Below the pieces are notes generated by a model. That model worked only from the letters and a program-made list of their open reading frames with translations, did not search any database and was not told the origin of the DNA. From Isoetes taiwanensis (taxonomy: Eukaryota; Streptophyta; Lycopodiopsida; Isoetales; Isoetaceae), in contig JAJEKV010000079.1 of NCBI GenBank assembly GCA_021234155.1, forward strand, positions 1,740,789-1,804,788: a stretch of 64,000 nt of DNA, written 5' to 3'. The number at the start of each line of letters is the position of its first letter. Position 1 is the stretch's first letter. Both the position numbers and the translations under genes were made by a program. This document shows positions 1 through 12,918 of the stretch, piece after piece.

Positions 1-290
1 TGAACACGTAGCTATACACGTTGTTTCGATCCTTGTCCATGCTTATTCTTCTTCTTCTTCCGAATTTTTCTTCTTCCTCTCCTCCTTCCTATTTTTTTCT
101 TTTTCTTCAGATTCTTCTTCCTCGTTCTTCTTCTTCTTCCTATTTTTTCTTCTTCTTCGGATTTTTCTTTCTCATTCTTCTTCATCCTCCTCTTCTTCTT
201 CCTATTTTCGTTCCCATGGAAGAGGGGGACATCGTTGAAAGATAACCCCCTTCTTTTCCCCTTTTTTTTTTTTTTTTGTCAATGTCCTTC
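1..290. repeat. Pyrimidine-rich (TTC)n-like low-complexity tract
   Basis: The first 290 bases are almost entirely T and C on the plus strand, dominated by TTC and TTCC units, followed by a T-run near 262-277. The open frame across it encodes only Ser, Phe, Leu and Pro runs and is explained by composition. I see no gene in it, nor in the AT-rich stretch that follows to about 900. Confidence 0.8.
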
Positions 291-919
291 AACGATGTTT
301 TATGGTTTTTTTTTCTCACACTTTATTTATGCCGCCGTTTTCTAATCATTGAATGTTTTTTTTGCATGTCCACTCCTAACGACGACACTTTGCTCTTGCA
401 AAACAAGTTTCGCACCTCGTACACATTTTAGGGAAGCATTTGAGTTTAAATAAGAGAATAAACTATTTAATAATTTATTTAGATTAAAAAACACTTAGGA
501 GACTTGGGCAAGGGCATGTTCGACTCCACCTTGAGTGGAGGGGACTAGGTGTTCTGGGTCCTAGATCACCGTTTACTCTTGTAATTTTATTGATTAATGT
601 ATTTAGTTTAGAAAAATTTGGGGAGACCTAGGCAAGGGCAATGAATATATGTACAATCGCGGTGAGACTATGAATAGTAATCAACTATTTAAGCACCACC
701 CACTAATTACGATACTAATCTAGAGTCGGTGCTCAATGATATATGATCATATGCTGCCTTCTATACATTTCAGCATATTCTCAGCACTTGCATGCTAAGC
801 ACTGGATCACTGATGTTTTAGCACATTATGCTTAGTCAACATATTTATATTCCAACAGACTTATCAATGCGCTGGTGAATATTAAGGCATTCTCTAATTA
901 GTGGAGTAGGGATTTCCTG

Positions 920-2200
920 CACTGGGAGAAATGACTTTTAACTCAAAGGTACGATGAGTCGGGTTATATTAGACTTCAAGGAACCTTTCATTCTAAGGAA
1001 ACAGAACTGGCCAGAGAGATTTAGGAACTTGAATCCAGTAGTTCCAAAGAAGACAAAATGAAAGCAAATCTCTCATAGCTAATGATTTCTCATTGGAGGC
1101 CAATTACTATGCTGCTAGTGATGTACAAAATTTTAACAAAGGCTTATGCAGCAAAATCTAAGAAGATTGTTACGCTCTCAATCAGTGAAAAACAAGTTGG
1201 CTTTCGACATATTTTAGATAATGTAGCTGTAGCATATGAGGACATGTATTATGCAAGGAAACTTAGTCAGAGAATAATATACCTCAAATTGGATTTATAA
1301 AAGCTTGTAATAGCATTTCGTGCCAATTTCTTCTTCGTATCATGGACAAACTAGGTTTTGGACCTTCCTTTTCCTCTATAGTTTGTTTGCCAAAGCACCT
1401 GTACTTTTTCAAGGTACTTTTTTAGGAGCATCCACTACAGTTATTTCAAGTGGGAAGGGATATTAGGTAGGATTATCTTTTGGTCCATTCAGTTTCACAT
1501 TAGCTGAGGCATTCTCACAGTTACTTCATAGAGCGATGGATGATAATCTTATTATTTGTTTAGGTTGGTGCAACCAATTTGCGGATGGCTCTTTTCTCTT
1601 GTTCGCTAGTAAGAGGAATCTAGATGTGGTCAAATAGCTTCTAGACATGTTTTTCCCTACCTCATGTTGCTTGTTAAATTGGCAGAAATGCAAATGTAGG
1701 CATTGAATGGATCATCTCCGCCTTGCTTGTTTCAATATCCTTGGAATCCTGTTCCTCCTGGCAGTACTACTAAGTTATTTGATCTTTCCTTCTAGATGGA
1801 GATTTCAATAGCTCAGGGAGGGGATCAGTCACTCTAGGCCTCCAAATGCACCTCTGTTGGTAAAGAGGCACTTCCCTATCCACAACTAGGAGAGTGCAAG
1901 TAACTATATCTGTTTTTAGTAGTATGCATGTGTATATGTTTTTAGCATTGCTTCTCCTAAAGAATTTAAGAAGATTATTGCCACAATTTGAGATTTTGCA
2001 TGGGATGGTAATGGGATAGGTGCGGTTTATGAGAACTGCATAGAGTAAATGCATCCGTCCCAAATAAAATGATCGCTTAGGTATGCCTAGTCTCAAAGTT
2101 CATGGAGAAGTTCTCCTTTTCAAGTTCCTTTGGAGGGTCTTGTTGGGCTATATCCAATCATGTGAATGCATTTGCTTGTTCAATCATTAGAACATTGTAT
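920..2200 (+). pseudogene. Dead LINE reverse transcriptase relic
   Basis: The clearest part is 1082-1300, whose translation has the order seen in plant L1-type reverse transcriptases: HWRPITML, then YKILTKAYAAK, then an I-S-x-K-Q-x-G-F block and DNVAVAYEDM, ending in IYLKLDL where the family has a catalytic-palm LDF segment. Downstream, in shifting frames with stops, are a DKLGFG block (about 1345-1365), a QFADGSFLLFA stretch near 1575-1605 that matches the position of the FADD catalytic box but has lost the second Asp, and a C-terminal NWQKC block. Near 1990-2010 FAWDGNGIGA resembles the later IW-x-G motif. Stops and frame changes show it is inactive. Family membership is confident; the boundaries are approximate. 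Confidence 0.75.
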
Positions 2201-2530
2201 TGTTTTTGGCAAGCCTACAGTTAGCTATCTTGGCTCTTTTCTATCCTCTTAAGATTTTGTCGCATGTATTTTCTTTTCTTAGAGGTCTACTGAATGCTTG
2301 GCAAACTGCAAATCCCTTAATGGCCATTGACCCACTACTTGCAAACCTCTCTCCCCTTCTTGTAGGTTCCTTTTAATCATGTTTCGCATGTGGCTTCTAT
2401 ATATGGCAAGATGTTGGCATTTTCACACTATACTATCACGAATCACTTCTTTCTTGATGAGCATGCCATGAGAGGCATTATTTGACTCTATTGTAGATAA
2501 GATCTCACTTTCTCCCAAACACACAGAGGA

Positions 2531-3481
2531 CCAAGCCCTAAATTTGAAATGTTCGGTACCATTCTTGGGGGTCCTAGCCATGCAGAGAACGGCTAAATTT
2601 TTTTTAGACATTCTTAAGAATGGCAAGGGAAAAAATTTACCATTCAATAGAAAAGCTTAGGAAAAAGTTGCCCTTCAATAGAATGGCCATGATTTAAAAA
2701 AAAAAATTATTGCTTACATTATATATTTTTCTGTTTATACTTTACACTTTTATTTGTTATTATTCTTGATCAAAACAAACAACATATGATATTCAAATTT
2801 TTTTCCAATCTCCTCCTCAACAAATGCATTTATTAAAATTGGCTAATTGGCGAGACAAGTAAATGGGAAAAAAACAATAGATTAGTAAGAATTTTGTCTG
2901 TCCTTATTTCCTTTTCTTTCTAAGCCAAATGGCGAAGTTTCTTCATCTGCATGCAATTTGATATGCGGTTTGATCTCGAATCAGACCAATTTGTCTAATC
3001 AAGCTTGAGCCCAGTCAACCTGACAGGAATTTGAGGCATGTCGCTCTTGAACATATTTATTTTCATTTTTGAATGGACAACTCTGGTTTTTGCAAAAGAT
3101 TTTTTGATTTTCAACGACAAATTGCACATAATGTTTTTTTCCCTTTTTTCTTGCATTGACAATGGCAATATGTCAATATGAAATATATTAATATTACTAA
3201 GACTATGAGTTATTTTGGATCCTTTTTTGTAGTTATATTTATTAAAAGCTATATTATCCATAATTTCGATGTTTTTTCCTTTTCTTCGTTTGGGTCCATA
3301 GGCACTGAAGTTGATCCTATTCTATTCTTATAATTTTTATATTTTAAGCTTTGAATGTCTTTCAAAAACTTGGACATGCAAAAGAATGGCAGGCCAAAAA
3401 TTTGCCCTTCAAATTGAATGGCACGTTGAAAAGTTGCCCTTCAAAAAAATACTAGGGGTCCCATTCAAATTTAAGGCTTGA
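2531..3481. repeat. Possible inverted-repeat (MITE-like) element
   Basis: The left end (2531-2549, AAGCCCTAAATTTGAAATG) pairs imperfectly with the reverse complement of the right end (about 3463-3481, CATTCAAATTTAAGGCTTG). Internal to both ends are copies of a TTGCCCTTCAA motif and an AAGAATGGCA block (around 2610-2680 and 3380-3450). No transposase reading frame is visible, and no target-site duplication is clear. It may be a non-autonomous foldback element or simply two copies of a short dispersed repeat. Confidence 0.3.
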
Positions 3482-4371
3482 AGAGGACAGGATTTGAAAA
3501 ATAGTAGAGGCATTTCATTGGATAAGGATTTGGTACAACACAGGTTACTGAAGTTTGAAGTTTGAAGTCTGGGCAATCCTCTTAATCCACCTAAAAACCT
3601 CTTATGTAGTCCGCTGTCAAAATTTATTTTTTCCAAAGTTGGATGTTCCGATTCCAAAGTGTTTCCAATTCCCGTTTTCGAGGTGCCATTCACGTTAAAC
3701 AAGACACAAAAGGCTGCACATTCTTCAAGAGTAGGCGGGTAGAAACCTAGGTAGCACAATATGCAATGCCAGCGAATGCCATTAGATTAGTGAATTGTAT
3801 CTCAGAAGATAACCATGCATCGTCCAACTTATATGACTCCAATGTTCTATTTCCATTTCTTAAAGACTGGGTGGTCCAGTCTTCAATAGGTGCAGCTCTA
3901 ATATGAAATTGTCAGCTGGTCCATTTTCTAGAACAATATACATTGCAACAGAATTACTTCTTGATAAACTAGCTCTCAATTTCATTGTAAAGCTACCTGC
4001 ACTTCATTGTAAAGCTACCTGCACGACAAGCATATGACTAGACAGCACACAAAAAAGAATGCTCATATTAATCACTAAGCGTACCTGTCATGGAATAAAA
4101 TTACCAATTTGAGCTGCATTACCTACACAGAAATTACCAATCTAAGCTGCATTATCTACACTGAAAAACAGCAAACGACAGAAATCTCGGACAAGCTTTT
4201 AACAGCCAAAAAATGTGCAAGATAATTTTCAAAATATGTTTAAGGAATTATGAAGTATCTAAAAAAATTGTATTCATGTACAATGCAATAGATGGAAAAG
4301 GTTAGGGATTTAGACCTTGAAATTGATACATATGCTTTTTGTAGTTTTGCCCTGTATAAGATAGAATATGT
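3482..4371. other. 3' flank of PRP6 gene, with short tandem repeats
   Basis: No reading frame here looks coding. There is a 22-bp direct duplication near 3980-4022 (ACTTCATTGTAAAGCTACCT twice) and an imperfect 35-bp duplication near 4100-4160. The part next to 4372 is presumably the 3' untranslated region of the minus-strand splicing-factor gene, but I see no clear polyadenylation hexamer close to the stop. Confidence 0.5.
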
Positions 4372-7300
4372 CTAGACTGTTCCAACAGCGTTCTCTTCTT
4401 TACCCAATACGACTACTACCTTCTTGAGAATGGCCTCAACTGGTTGATGGGCATTCTCGACCGCTTTTGAGATGCGACTCCAACGTTCCCCATGTCTTGG
4501 CTCTGCAGCCACACACCTCTTAAGCACATCACTCTGCTGCTCTTCTGATCCATGCTGGAGCTCAAACTTATAGTACATTGCCCAAAAATCACCAATATCA
4601 GGTGCAAAAGTGACAGCCCTATTCAACCAGGATCTAGCCTTATCGACCTTGCGATCATGCCAAAAAAGTTTTGCCACAGCAGCAATGACATATGGATCAT
4701 TGTTACAATGTTTCATTGCATCAATGCTCTTTGTTTTTCTCTGAGGCCGAGGTGCCATTTCAATAGCTGCAGCCCAGAGGAGTCCACTTTGAGGACAATC
4801 TTGGAGTGCTTTGGCCATCAGAGCTTCCGCTTCTTTCTTGTTTCCAGCACGGGCTTCTGCTCGAATAGCTGCTAACCAAAGTTCTGGGTTCTGCTTATTT
4901 TTTAACCTTGCCTTGGTCAGGACTGCTCTTGCTTTGCTAAGACCACCAACCCTTTCCTCTAGCTGGGCTGCACACAACCAAAGAGGGGTGGAGTTTGGAC
5001 AATTATTCAAACCTTTCTCATAAACATCTCTAGCTGCCTCTAAGTTGCTAACACGCTCCTCAAGCTGCCCAAGCATAAGCCACAACTTGTGAAACTCTGG
5101 ATATCTCTGCAGGCCCTCTTCTAACAAGGCTCTTTCTTCTGCCACATTCCCCAGCTCCCGTTCAACAAGTGCAGACTTCATCCAGACACGTTCTGTCCCT
5201 CCTCTTTCCCTGGCCTTTGCCAGTAGCATTCTTGCTCTCTCGGGTTCATGGTTTTCAAATTCAAGTTTAAATGCAGCCAGCCAAATTTCCTCAGAATTTG
5301 GAATCGCAGCATATGCTTCCTGGAGTACTGCTCGTGCTGAAGGCACATCCCCTGCCAGCCATTTCTCCTTGGCTCCCATGAGCCACAATACCTCTGCCTG
5401 GGGACAGTATGTAACAGCTTTCCTTAACAATGTAAACAATGAGTCCCTTGTACCATGACTCTTCTCAAGCTGAGCTGCTTTAAGCCAGACGCTCTTCTTG
5501 CCAGGAAATACAGTAAGCGCATGAGCATAAATGGCCCTGGATGTTTCTATAGATCCCCTTTTCTTACATTCGTCAGCATCTGCAACCCATGTCCTCTTTC
5601 TATCTTCTTCTTCTACCCCAACGCTTACAGTGTTTTTTACGATTGCCTGACAGGTAAATACTGACCCTGCTTTCTCTGCTGCTTCAGCCTCCTTCAGCCA
5701 CGCTTCTCTATCTATCACCACTCCCTCTCTCTGTAGGGAACGTATGGCACGCTCTATAATTTTTCCAACCATTGAAGAGTTTCCATTTGCCTCTTCAAGT
5801 TTTGCAGCAGTAATCCAGATAGCAGGCTCGGTTGGGAGTGTTTCGCGGGCCTTATTTAACACAACCTTTGCTTTATCATAGGTTTCCAGCCGGGCAAGTG
5901 CAAGCCAGAGCTCCACATGCAATGGACAGCATTCTGTAGCTCGGGTTAGAAGAATCCTTGCATCGTCCTCATTTGCAAGCTCAACCACAGCTTTCCACAA
6001 CCGGACTGAGTCAGGGATGTGCTCCAATGCTTTCCGCAGAACTCTGCTTTTATTCACATTATCATGCTCAAGTCTTGCAGCTTGCATCCATAATTTGACA
6101 GAGTTTGGTATGGCTTTAACTCCTTGTGCAAGAACAGCTTTCGCTGTATCTGGTGTCGCTAGCCTGCACGCTTCAAGCCAAACGTCCTCATTCTTAGGGC
6201 ATTCCTCACATCCTTTTTGAATAAATTGTCTAGCTGCTTGTATTTTACCACCTACCTCCTCTAGCCTTGCAGCCGCAATCCATCCAGGTGCATGCTTTGG
6301 ATTTGTCTGTATAACGGATTTCAAAAGCAGCCTCGCCTTCTTTATGTCAGAAATTTCTGCATCACTTGTTATTTTCATGCTTTTCAAGTCTGTAAGGTAT
6401 CCTTTTGGATCCACCACTGTCAAACCATGAACAGAATCTGAAAGACGATCAAGCTTCAGTGACAGCACGGTGCCCCGCCCTTCTCCAACTGCAGTCAAAT
6501 CTGTTACAGGAGTCTGCCCAAATGGAGTTTCTACACCAGCTGCCCGACTTCTTGGATCCAGAGCTGTTACATGCTCTTGTTCTTGTTTTGCTCTCTCCAA
6601 TAGAGTATCTGGAACTGGAATGAAGCTTTCAAATCGCTTCTTCTTATTCCTCAGAGAGTAGTCGCCGATTTCTGGTATGTTATTCCATTCTTCTGCAGAT
6701 AAGGTAACTAGTTTCCGTTTTAGGTCTGCAAACTGTTCGGTAATTTTAGGGTTTGAAGCCCTATACTTCTCAATTTCTTTTTTCAACCTGGCTTCCCTTC
6801 GGTCTTTCCTTCTTGAATCCATACGTTTATCAATGCTCTCCCATACAGCATCTGCCTCTTTATCATCTTCGTCATACTCTCCAGTAGCAAATAATCCAAC
6901 ATCATTCCCTTCAAATTCATCAAACTTTTGATTTTCATCATAAGCTTTCTCCTCTGCTTCATCATCCTCTTCCTCACCTTCACCCCCTTTACCCCTTCCT
7001 CGGCCTGCACCTCCAGTCGCTCCTGCTGCACCACCAATGGTAGTGGCGGACCTATCGGGCAAGTCAGGTGCGGCACGGGCAGGTCCAATATCAGACCTAG
7101 TAGTAAAACCAGTAGCACCTCTACCTAAACCTGCTACATAGTTTGGTGGTGGTCTGCTATTTAAGAAATCCAGGCGGGGTTTTGGAGCTGATTGCATGCC
7201 TTCGCAAAGGCGCAACAAAAGATGCAAAGTTGAACCAGATTGGACTCCATATTCTGCCAAAGAAGAAGAATCTCGTGTGAGGTACCTGAATCCGTAGAGA

Positions 7301-7431
7301 AGCTGCTGCTGTGAAGGGGGCACTCCATCTTTATCTTCAATCGCAATTTTTAGGTCCTGTACAGTGACTTCGTTGCTTGGAAATCTGAAGGATAGTGTCG
7401 CGCTCTGCAAGTTCTTCACAAAAACTTGCAT
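4372..7431 (-). CDS. STA1: Pre-mRNA-processing factor 6 (PRP6/STABILIZED1-like), U5 snRNP protein
   Basis: Core spliceosome protein, homologue of yeast Prp6, human PRPF6 and Arabidopsis STA1. The family bridges U5 and U4/U6 snRNPs in the tri-snRNP in the nucleus. This single open frame gives 1019 residues, close to the roughly 1030 of STA1, which is also intronless. Residues 1-75 form a ubiquitin-like domain. Residues 84-125 carry the PRP1 N-terminal signature ([20 protein letters not shown], then [13 protein letters not shown]). A Gly-rich then acidic linker (150-165) and [10 protein letters not shown] follow. From about 330 to the end are repeated HAT/TPR-like helices with W-x-x-A-A-x-L-E cores. 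The frame stays open 141 codons upstream to 7854, but the Met at 7431 is chosen because the ubiquitin-like fold begins there and the upstream part is low-complexity 5' UTR-like. No frameshifts; it looks functional. Confidence 0.97.
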   Translation of the reverse strand: MQVFVKNLQSATLSFRFPSNEVTVQDLKIAIEDKDGVPPSQQQLLYGFRYLTRDSSSLAEYGVQSGSTLHLLLRLCEGMQSAPKPRLDFLNSRPPPNYVAGLGRGATGFTTRSDIGPARAAPDLPDRSATTIGGAAGATGGAGRGRGKGGEGEEEDDEAEEKAYDENQKFDEFEGNDVGLFATGEYDEDDKEADAVWESIDKRMDSRRKDRREARLKKEIEKYRASNPKITEQFADLKRKLVTLSAEEWNNIPEIGDYSLRNKKKRFESFIPVPDTLLERAKQEQEHVTALDPRSRAAGVETPFGQTPVTDLTAVGEGRGTVLSLKLDRLSDSVHGLTVVDPKGYLTDLKSMKITSDAEISDIKKARLLLKSVIQTNPKHAPGWIAAARLEEVGGKIQAARQFIQKGCEECPKNEDVWLEACRLATPDTAKAVLAQGVKAIPNSVKLWMQAARLEHDNVNKSRVLRKALEHIPDSVRLWKAVVELANEDDARILLTRATECCPLHVELWLALARLETYDKAKVVLNKARETLPTEPAIWITAAKLEEANGNSSMVGKIIERAIRSLQREGVVIDREAWLKEAEAAEKAGSVFTCQAIVKNTVSVGVEEEDRKRTWVADADECKKRGSIETSRAIYAHALTVFPGKKSVWLKAAQLEKSHGTRDSLFTLLRKAVTYCPQAEVLWLMGAKEKWLAGDVPSARAVLQEAYAAIPNSEEIWLAAFKLEFENHEPERARMLLAKARERGGTERVWMKSALVERELGNVAEERALLEEGLQRYPEFHKLWLMLGQLEERVSNLEAARDVYEKGLNNCPNSTPLWLCAAQLEERVGGLSKARAVLTKARLKNKQNPELWLAAIRAEARAGNKKEAEALMAKALQDCPQSGLLWAAAIEMAPRPQRKTKSIDAMKHCNNDPYVIAAVAKLFWHDRKVDKARSWLNRAVTFAPDIGDFWAMYYKFELQHGSEEQQSDVLKRCVAAEPRHGERWSRISKAVENAHQPVEAILKKVVVVLGKEENAVGTV

Positions 7432-9000
7432 CTTCGAACCAGAGCGCCAAGGCGGTGGCGGTGTTGCCCTCGCACAAAACAAGCAAAACAAAGAACGGGG
7501 TCTACTTTGGCAGAAAATTGTTTCAGGCAATTTTTTGCTGACATGGAAAATAACATGATAGACACTTTTTATTCGTTGTTGGGTTTCCCCAAGGGCAAAA
7601 AGGTGCAAAAGGGCTGGAGGGGGTGATAATAAAATATGTTGGTTATATACCAGATATGCAGATCTGAAGAGGAAGCTTAAATGATGGTTAGATTGAATAT
7701 GGGAGGACTTCCCATTGTAAAACCTCATAAACCGGTGAGGACAGCCAGTTCGCATGGATGCATGCATGCAGAAGTCAAACTCCCTGCTGAAACTACATGC
7801 TTTGTTCCTTTGTTTTTGCTTCCACTTTGTTTTGCCTTCTATTTGTTTTCCCATTTGTGCCGTTGCTATTTATTCTTCTGTTCTTTGCACTAGGAGTTTG
7901 GGGTACCCGGAGGATGTGTTCTTTGCAATAGGAGTTTTGGGTGCCTGGAAAATCAGGTTTCAAAGTAGCATTCATGGCCCGAGATTCCTTAAATTCGATA
8001 TAGTTTGAGATCTTTCAAGGATCTTTCATTTCTGTCTGAGCCTCATGATATCGCATGGAAGGCCATGAGAAAGGTTGTGGTCTATTTCCTCGACTTAAAA
8101 GCATTCTTCAAGGGGATGGTTTTGCCTTGACAGACCCAGAAGGGTTTTAAAAAAGTTTCTTTTCATCTGGCAAACTAAATGTAGCTCATGCTTTTTCATG
8201 TTTATGTTTTATTTTTTGTTGTTTCTTGCAAAGAAATTGGTTCTATTTCGGTATAAGGGCAACCCTTTTGTTGTGTTAGGAACTTATTTTTGTGTTGTGC
8301 AAAGGACAAACCCTAGGCACGGCAAGTGAGGTTTTTGACCATTCATAAGAAACTTCGGTTTTGATGGTAGATGTGTGGTCTGCTTTAGATGTTGATGGTT
8401 GGACTTCTTTGAAAGCTAAGAGTAGCAGTTACAAAATAGAGATTCTTCGTTCACAGACTAGTTTTGGGTGAATATTAATTTAGCTGGTAGTCGTGGCAAG
8501 TGATTATATTTGTACGTACCCGTGCTCTCATTTTCCTTGGTGCAATGAATGAAATTTTGTTGGTTAATCTTTAGTAGTTATTTAAAATTCTATTTGAGAT
8601 ATAGCATGAGTTCGATGGAAGTTCTATCTATCTGAAGGTCGCTTATAATAGGTGGGGATTTTCGTGCGTTTGTTCTTGGCTGGGAATTTTGTTGGATTAC
8701 AGTTTAGGCGATAAAATAATCTGGAGACTATGTTCTGGTATGCAAAAATTTCCTTTCCTAAATAGAAGACTTGCTTTGCTTGTTTAGCTTTCAATCTTTG
8801 AGCTTTAAATGTAGTCACCATGCCTGGTCATACAGAGAAATAAGCAAGTTGGTCCTTGTCCAAACTTATAGATCATGTCGGCAAATCTAACCCAATTTTA
8901 GTTCACCTGCCTTTGCCTGTAAGCATCCATCCTCTCGAGGCCTCTTCTGCTCTGCAGCTTCTTTCTTACTAGACTTCCAACACGCCCAGGCAGGTTTGAA
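7432..9000. promoter_or_regulatory. Upstream/5' UTR region of the PRP6 gene; otherwise no gene seen
   Basis: This stretch lies directly upstream of the minus-strand splicing-factor start. Position alone suggests it holds the 5' UTR and promoter. I could not identify a convincing TATA box or a named cis element. From about 8000 to 9000 it is AT-rich with no reading frame I can support. Confidence 0.4.
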
Positions 9001-9321
9001 TTGGTATGCCTGATTGATTCCATACACCATGATGTAAGCCATAGCTTCTTTGGCTTAGAGTTAGTTAGAGAAACTTGGGACGAACCAGAACTCATCTCCA
9101 AACACAGAATATATGAGATGTTGACGAGCTTATTTCATTGGCTCTATTATGAGCGGCTGCGGTCGAGAATTCAGTACCCGAATGCTGAGTCTGGAGATGA
9201 GATTTCAAAGGAGTCCAGTTCTTCTGGATCCTCTTCGGTCACTCGGATGAGAAAGGGTCTGAGTGACTTTTCTGTAATGTTGTGTATGTTGTTATATGAG
9301 ACCTTTTTGGGCTTGGTGTGA
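9001..9321 (+). CDS. Weak candidate ORF or 3' exon, unknown product
   Basis: A 106-codon open frame. An intron-acceptor-like sequence (CCCAGGCAG) ends at about 8993, and the frame is open from there, so it could be a terminal exon. The translation has a charged middle (WDEPELISKHR), a Ser/Glu-rich stretch and a hydrophobic tail ending in YETFLGLV. I do not recognise any family. The opposite strand also stays open over 8898-9101 with a basic C-terminal half, so chance cannot be excluded. Transcript evidence is needed before treating it as a gene. Confidence 0.2.
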   Translation: MVCLIDSIHHDVSHSFFGLELVRETWDEPELISKHRIYEMLTSLFHWLYYERLRSRIQYPNAESGDEISKESSSSGSSSVTRMRKGLSDFSVMLCMLLYETFLGLV

Positions 9322-9432
9322 TCAAAACCTTCATAAGTTGTGGCTTATAATAACTGATGATCTTGAGTCAATATGAAGTTTCATCTTGAGCTTGTGAAAT
9401 GACCTTGTAATTATTAATTAAGGTTTAATAGT

Positions 9433-10690
9433 CCTCCGCCTTCTATGGGAATCCTATACAGCGGAAGCATATATACATGTTATCACCTGGCAACAATACA
9501 AATAAATAATATACCACTACGAATGGTGGTCCATCCATCATCAATATGAACAACAATATGATACCAATCTACATAGAGAATGCATCATCAATATGAACAC
9601 CATATATGATACCAATCTACATAGGGAATGCACTCCGGGTTCAAACTCAAGGGGGTCGACTAACGGTCAAGGCCTTCGGATAACAACAGACAGAAGCATA
9701 AGATGGCATTGGCTGGCATAGAAGAATGGCTAGGGTAGTCCACTCCATCCGCCCCTCCTGTGCACACTTTGCAGATAGGCTGAATCATGCTATGGCATAG
9801 TTGTAGCCTTCCAGAGACGTAATCTCATGTACTCACCTTATGAGACTACTCTGGGTTACATCTCTCCGGTTCGACGAGGCAGGAAAGGGATGAATCCCCT
9901 TCAGAATCACAATGGTTCCATGGGTGCGCTAGAGGATCGAAACATCCCTGGCACCCACGGCCCATACCCGACATACCATCCTAAATCTATACTGAGCCCA
10001 GGACGTCCTATAGGCACGTATCCTGTGACCCAGAGGGTGTAAGACCCATATTCAGCCCACACTTCATGACTGACTATAAGCCTAGCACACTATAGGAGCC
10101 CCAGTAGCCACGCTCAGCAAAGCTCCGCCACCACTTCACCAGTTGTGACCGTTAATTGGTGTTGAACCACATCATAACATCTACAACCTGGTGGGCTCTT
10201 GTGCACAGGCCGCATCTAATGGGATTTAAGGGGTTCTAGCTAGAAGCATGCCTTTAGGTCTCTACCCCCCTTTTACCCATACAACAGGGGAGGAACAGAA
10301 AGAGAGCATTCATATCTGATACATCCATCATAATCTCATTTAGAACATAAAATAGAGAGACTAATCATCCATCTAACAAGCAAGGGTTAGTTCCTAACTA
10401 GAATCTCAAGCGAACTAAGCCTACTAACTGGTATCTGAGCTAGATCTCCCATTTCTCGGTTTCCCATGCCCTTCTAGCTAAATAAGCTCCTCCTCCTTCT
10501 CCAATTGGCCCCAAATCGAATTAAGGTAAATTGGAATAGAACTCCAATTTGGGTGATCCAAGGTTAGCAGGTCTGCCTTGCCCAATCGATTTGGGCCAAG
10601 TGGCAATTCTAGATTAGTTATCATTAATTAATTTAATACTAGTAACATGTGTCCGGCATTGCCGAACATAGGTACCAATCAACACTTTTG
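9433..10690 (-). mobile_element. Decayed LTR, copy A of the main LTR family
   Basis: Shares ordered blocks with the LTRs at 28121, 29349 and 41000-42109: CCTATACAGCGGAAGC near 9454, the TGGTGGTCCATCCATC block, the GGCATTGGCTGGCATAGAA block near 9703, the CCTGTGCACACTTTGCAG block, and GTCTCTACCCCCC near 10258. The orientation relative to the copies with primer-binding sites puts it on the minus strand. The outer end is missing: it begins inside the LTR with no TG end or primer-binding site. It contains an internal tandem duplication at about 9537-9630. It is AT-shifted compared with the copy at 29349, as expected for an old methylated element. The right limit is approximate. Confidence 0.65.
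9537..9630. repeat. Two-copy tandem repeat inside LTR copy A
   Basis: The unit TCATCAATATGAACAACAAT followed by a GATACCAATCTACATAGAG-type block occurs twice in succession with a few differences. The related LTR at 28121 carries the block only once (about 28375-28425), so the duplication is private to this copy. Confidence 0.75.
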
Positions 10691-10699
10691 ATTTGGGAT

Positions 10700-12918
10700 T
10701 TTTCAGGAGCACTACCTGGATGGACTAGTGAGTTTAGAGAAGATGAAAGAATGAGATATTGAGTTGGTATATGATGTGGTTGAAGTAAGAAGCTGCCAGA
10801 TGATACTATGTAATACTTTTTAGAGAGAAGGTTTGGCTTAATATAGCGAACTTTAAAATTTAAGTTAATAAAGTAGTGCTACATAGCTATGACCAAATGA
10901 CTTGCTATATCGCATATAAGAAAACATGAATACCATTCATGCCTTTTTGTATGCTGTAATTTCTGCAATAATGTCCTATGGGCAGGGCTTAGCTACATGT
11001 TAGTAGGCAAGGATGTAAAAATACCCAAAGAAGTGTTTGCTTAATTGGGTTGTTCATCGTACACAGATGTATGGCTAAGATCCCAAACATAACTAAAGGT
11101 TGATATAGAGCCGAGTTTAAGGATGGTTGGTATGTAAATCTTTAAGCCAAGTTGTAAGGGTTTGAATTTTGTATCTAGTTTATGTGGGCATATTACGTGA
11201 ATTGCGTAGAGCATATGTTTTATTGGTATTAAAGGTGTATAGCTGTATATCTAGGTCTGATAACAAATGCATGCCAGAACCATAGAGATCCTCTCATATG
11301 TTTTCATGGTGGTCATCAAATACGAGTATAAGCCTGCATATTTATGGCATCCCTGACTACTTTGTACATTATCCATGCATGTAAATCTGTCTAAACATGC
11401 CAATATGATGTCCAGTAATATATACAATCTAAGATGAACATACTAGGGAAATACTCAGCATGCTAGAGCTTCTTAAAGGCATTCCTTTCTCTTATTGCAC
11501 TTGCTAACTTTACCATCCATCACAAAAGCTTGGATGGAGCTGGAAACAAAAGCTTAGATGGATCCATTCGCTAAAGAGATAACTCAACGTTCACACAAAC
11601 CTGAGTTTATCCTTACAATATCTAAATCTAAGCATCAACCAAAAGCCTACAATGTCTAACTTTAAGCATCCATCTAAGAATACAGTGGCAGCAATTCCAT
11701 GAACACTTCTCTTATCAGATCCTAATTGAGAGCAAAATTTAAGATCTTTCTAAAGGAAGCAACGACAATGCAAAATACCATTACCTCATCCAAAGAGTAC
11801 TAAATATCAGACTCACACTTTGCTTTCCCTACAAAAGAAACAGAAAATAAATGAATCTAGCAATCAACAGAAAGAAAATCAAATTTTGAAGATAAAAAGC
11901 CCGAAGATTGTATGTATGATAGGAATCCAGTTTACCTTCTTCCGGTGCATGTCCTATTGTTTGTTCTAACTTCTTTTGTTGCAAAACATCTGGAAGGATA
12001 AAAAAGTTCTATGACCATTGTACCTTTGAATCATCTACAAGTGCCGAGGTTCTCACACATTGCAAGTGGACATAGTTGATCTGCAAGTTCAAAGGAGATT
12101 TCCATACATTGCAAGTGGAGCTTGCTTCATTGTGGATTTTACTTTTTCTGCAGAAAAATGCCCAGAATGCATGGTTTCTTCACACGTCTCATCTGCCTTA
12201 AAAATGCAGTTGCATGCTACAAGACTTAAAACAAAACATTGCATCACCTGTCTAAAGCTATCTATGGCAAACTCTATGTTGGATCTAAACAACAGATTTA
12301 AACTCTTACATGTTGATGCAACAAAAAATTTGATATAGGAGACCCATTGGTGCAAAAAGTCTGCAAATTGTCTCTCCTGCTTTGAGTTGCACTGGCATGC
12401 AACCACATTTAACAAAAAATCATTGCATGGTAGAGCATCCTGCATGTTGCAATAAAATAATTGGTGAGCAATAAGGATGCTTAATTGGTTAGAAAATTTT
12501 AAGGCCAAAAATCATTACATCATGTGGACATCATGTGTACACCATGTGGTCATTATGTCAATACAAAGATTTCAAAATCAACCTAATCCTTTGATGAGTG
12601 CATCTAGATGATAATATGAAATGATAATACACATAAAGAAGAATGATATTGATTGAATCTACTAAGGGTATTAAATCACACAAACTATCAATGAAAGTTT
12701 GGATGGTACAGGCTCTACAATGAGAACAATGGGAGATGTGTTTACCAGATCCGTAGTGCCCAAATCTGTGAGAACTTCCAATATACTTCCCAAGTAGTTG
12801 ACTCCATCACAGTTGGACCATATGCTTTTCTATGACTAGAAAATCATCGTTGTTTCAGAGCTCTTTGAAAGCTCTTTCATCAAAAAGAACATGCCAAAAA
12901 AGATGCTTTCGTGTTGGA
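10700..12918. other. Intergenic, no gene recognised
   Basis: AT-rich sequence. The overlapping open frames on both strands at 12060-12510 look accidental: neither has a recognisable motif, and a short phrase (ACATTGCAAGTGGA) is repeated near 12057 and 12109. I see no RNA gene or intact mobile element. Confidence 0.5.

Noticed and set aside
4552-7128. Several plus-strand and alternative minus-strand frames of 60-110 codons
   Set aside because: All lie in the antisense or shifted frames of the PRP6/STA1 coding region and have no motif of their own.
12060-12508. Overlapping open frames on both strands (92 and 139 codons)
   Set aside because: Neither has a known motif or splice context; low-complexity composition explains both.
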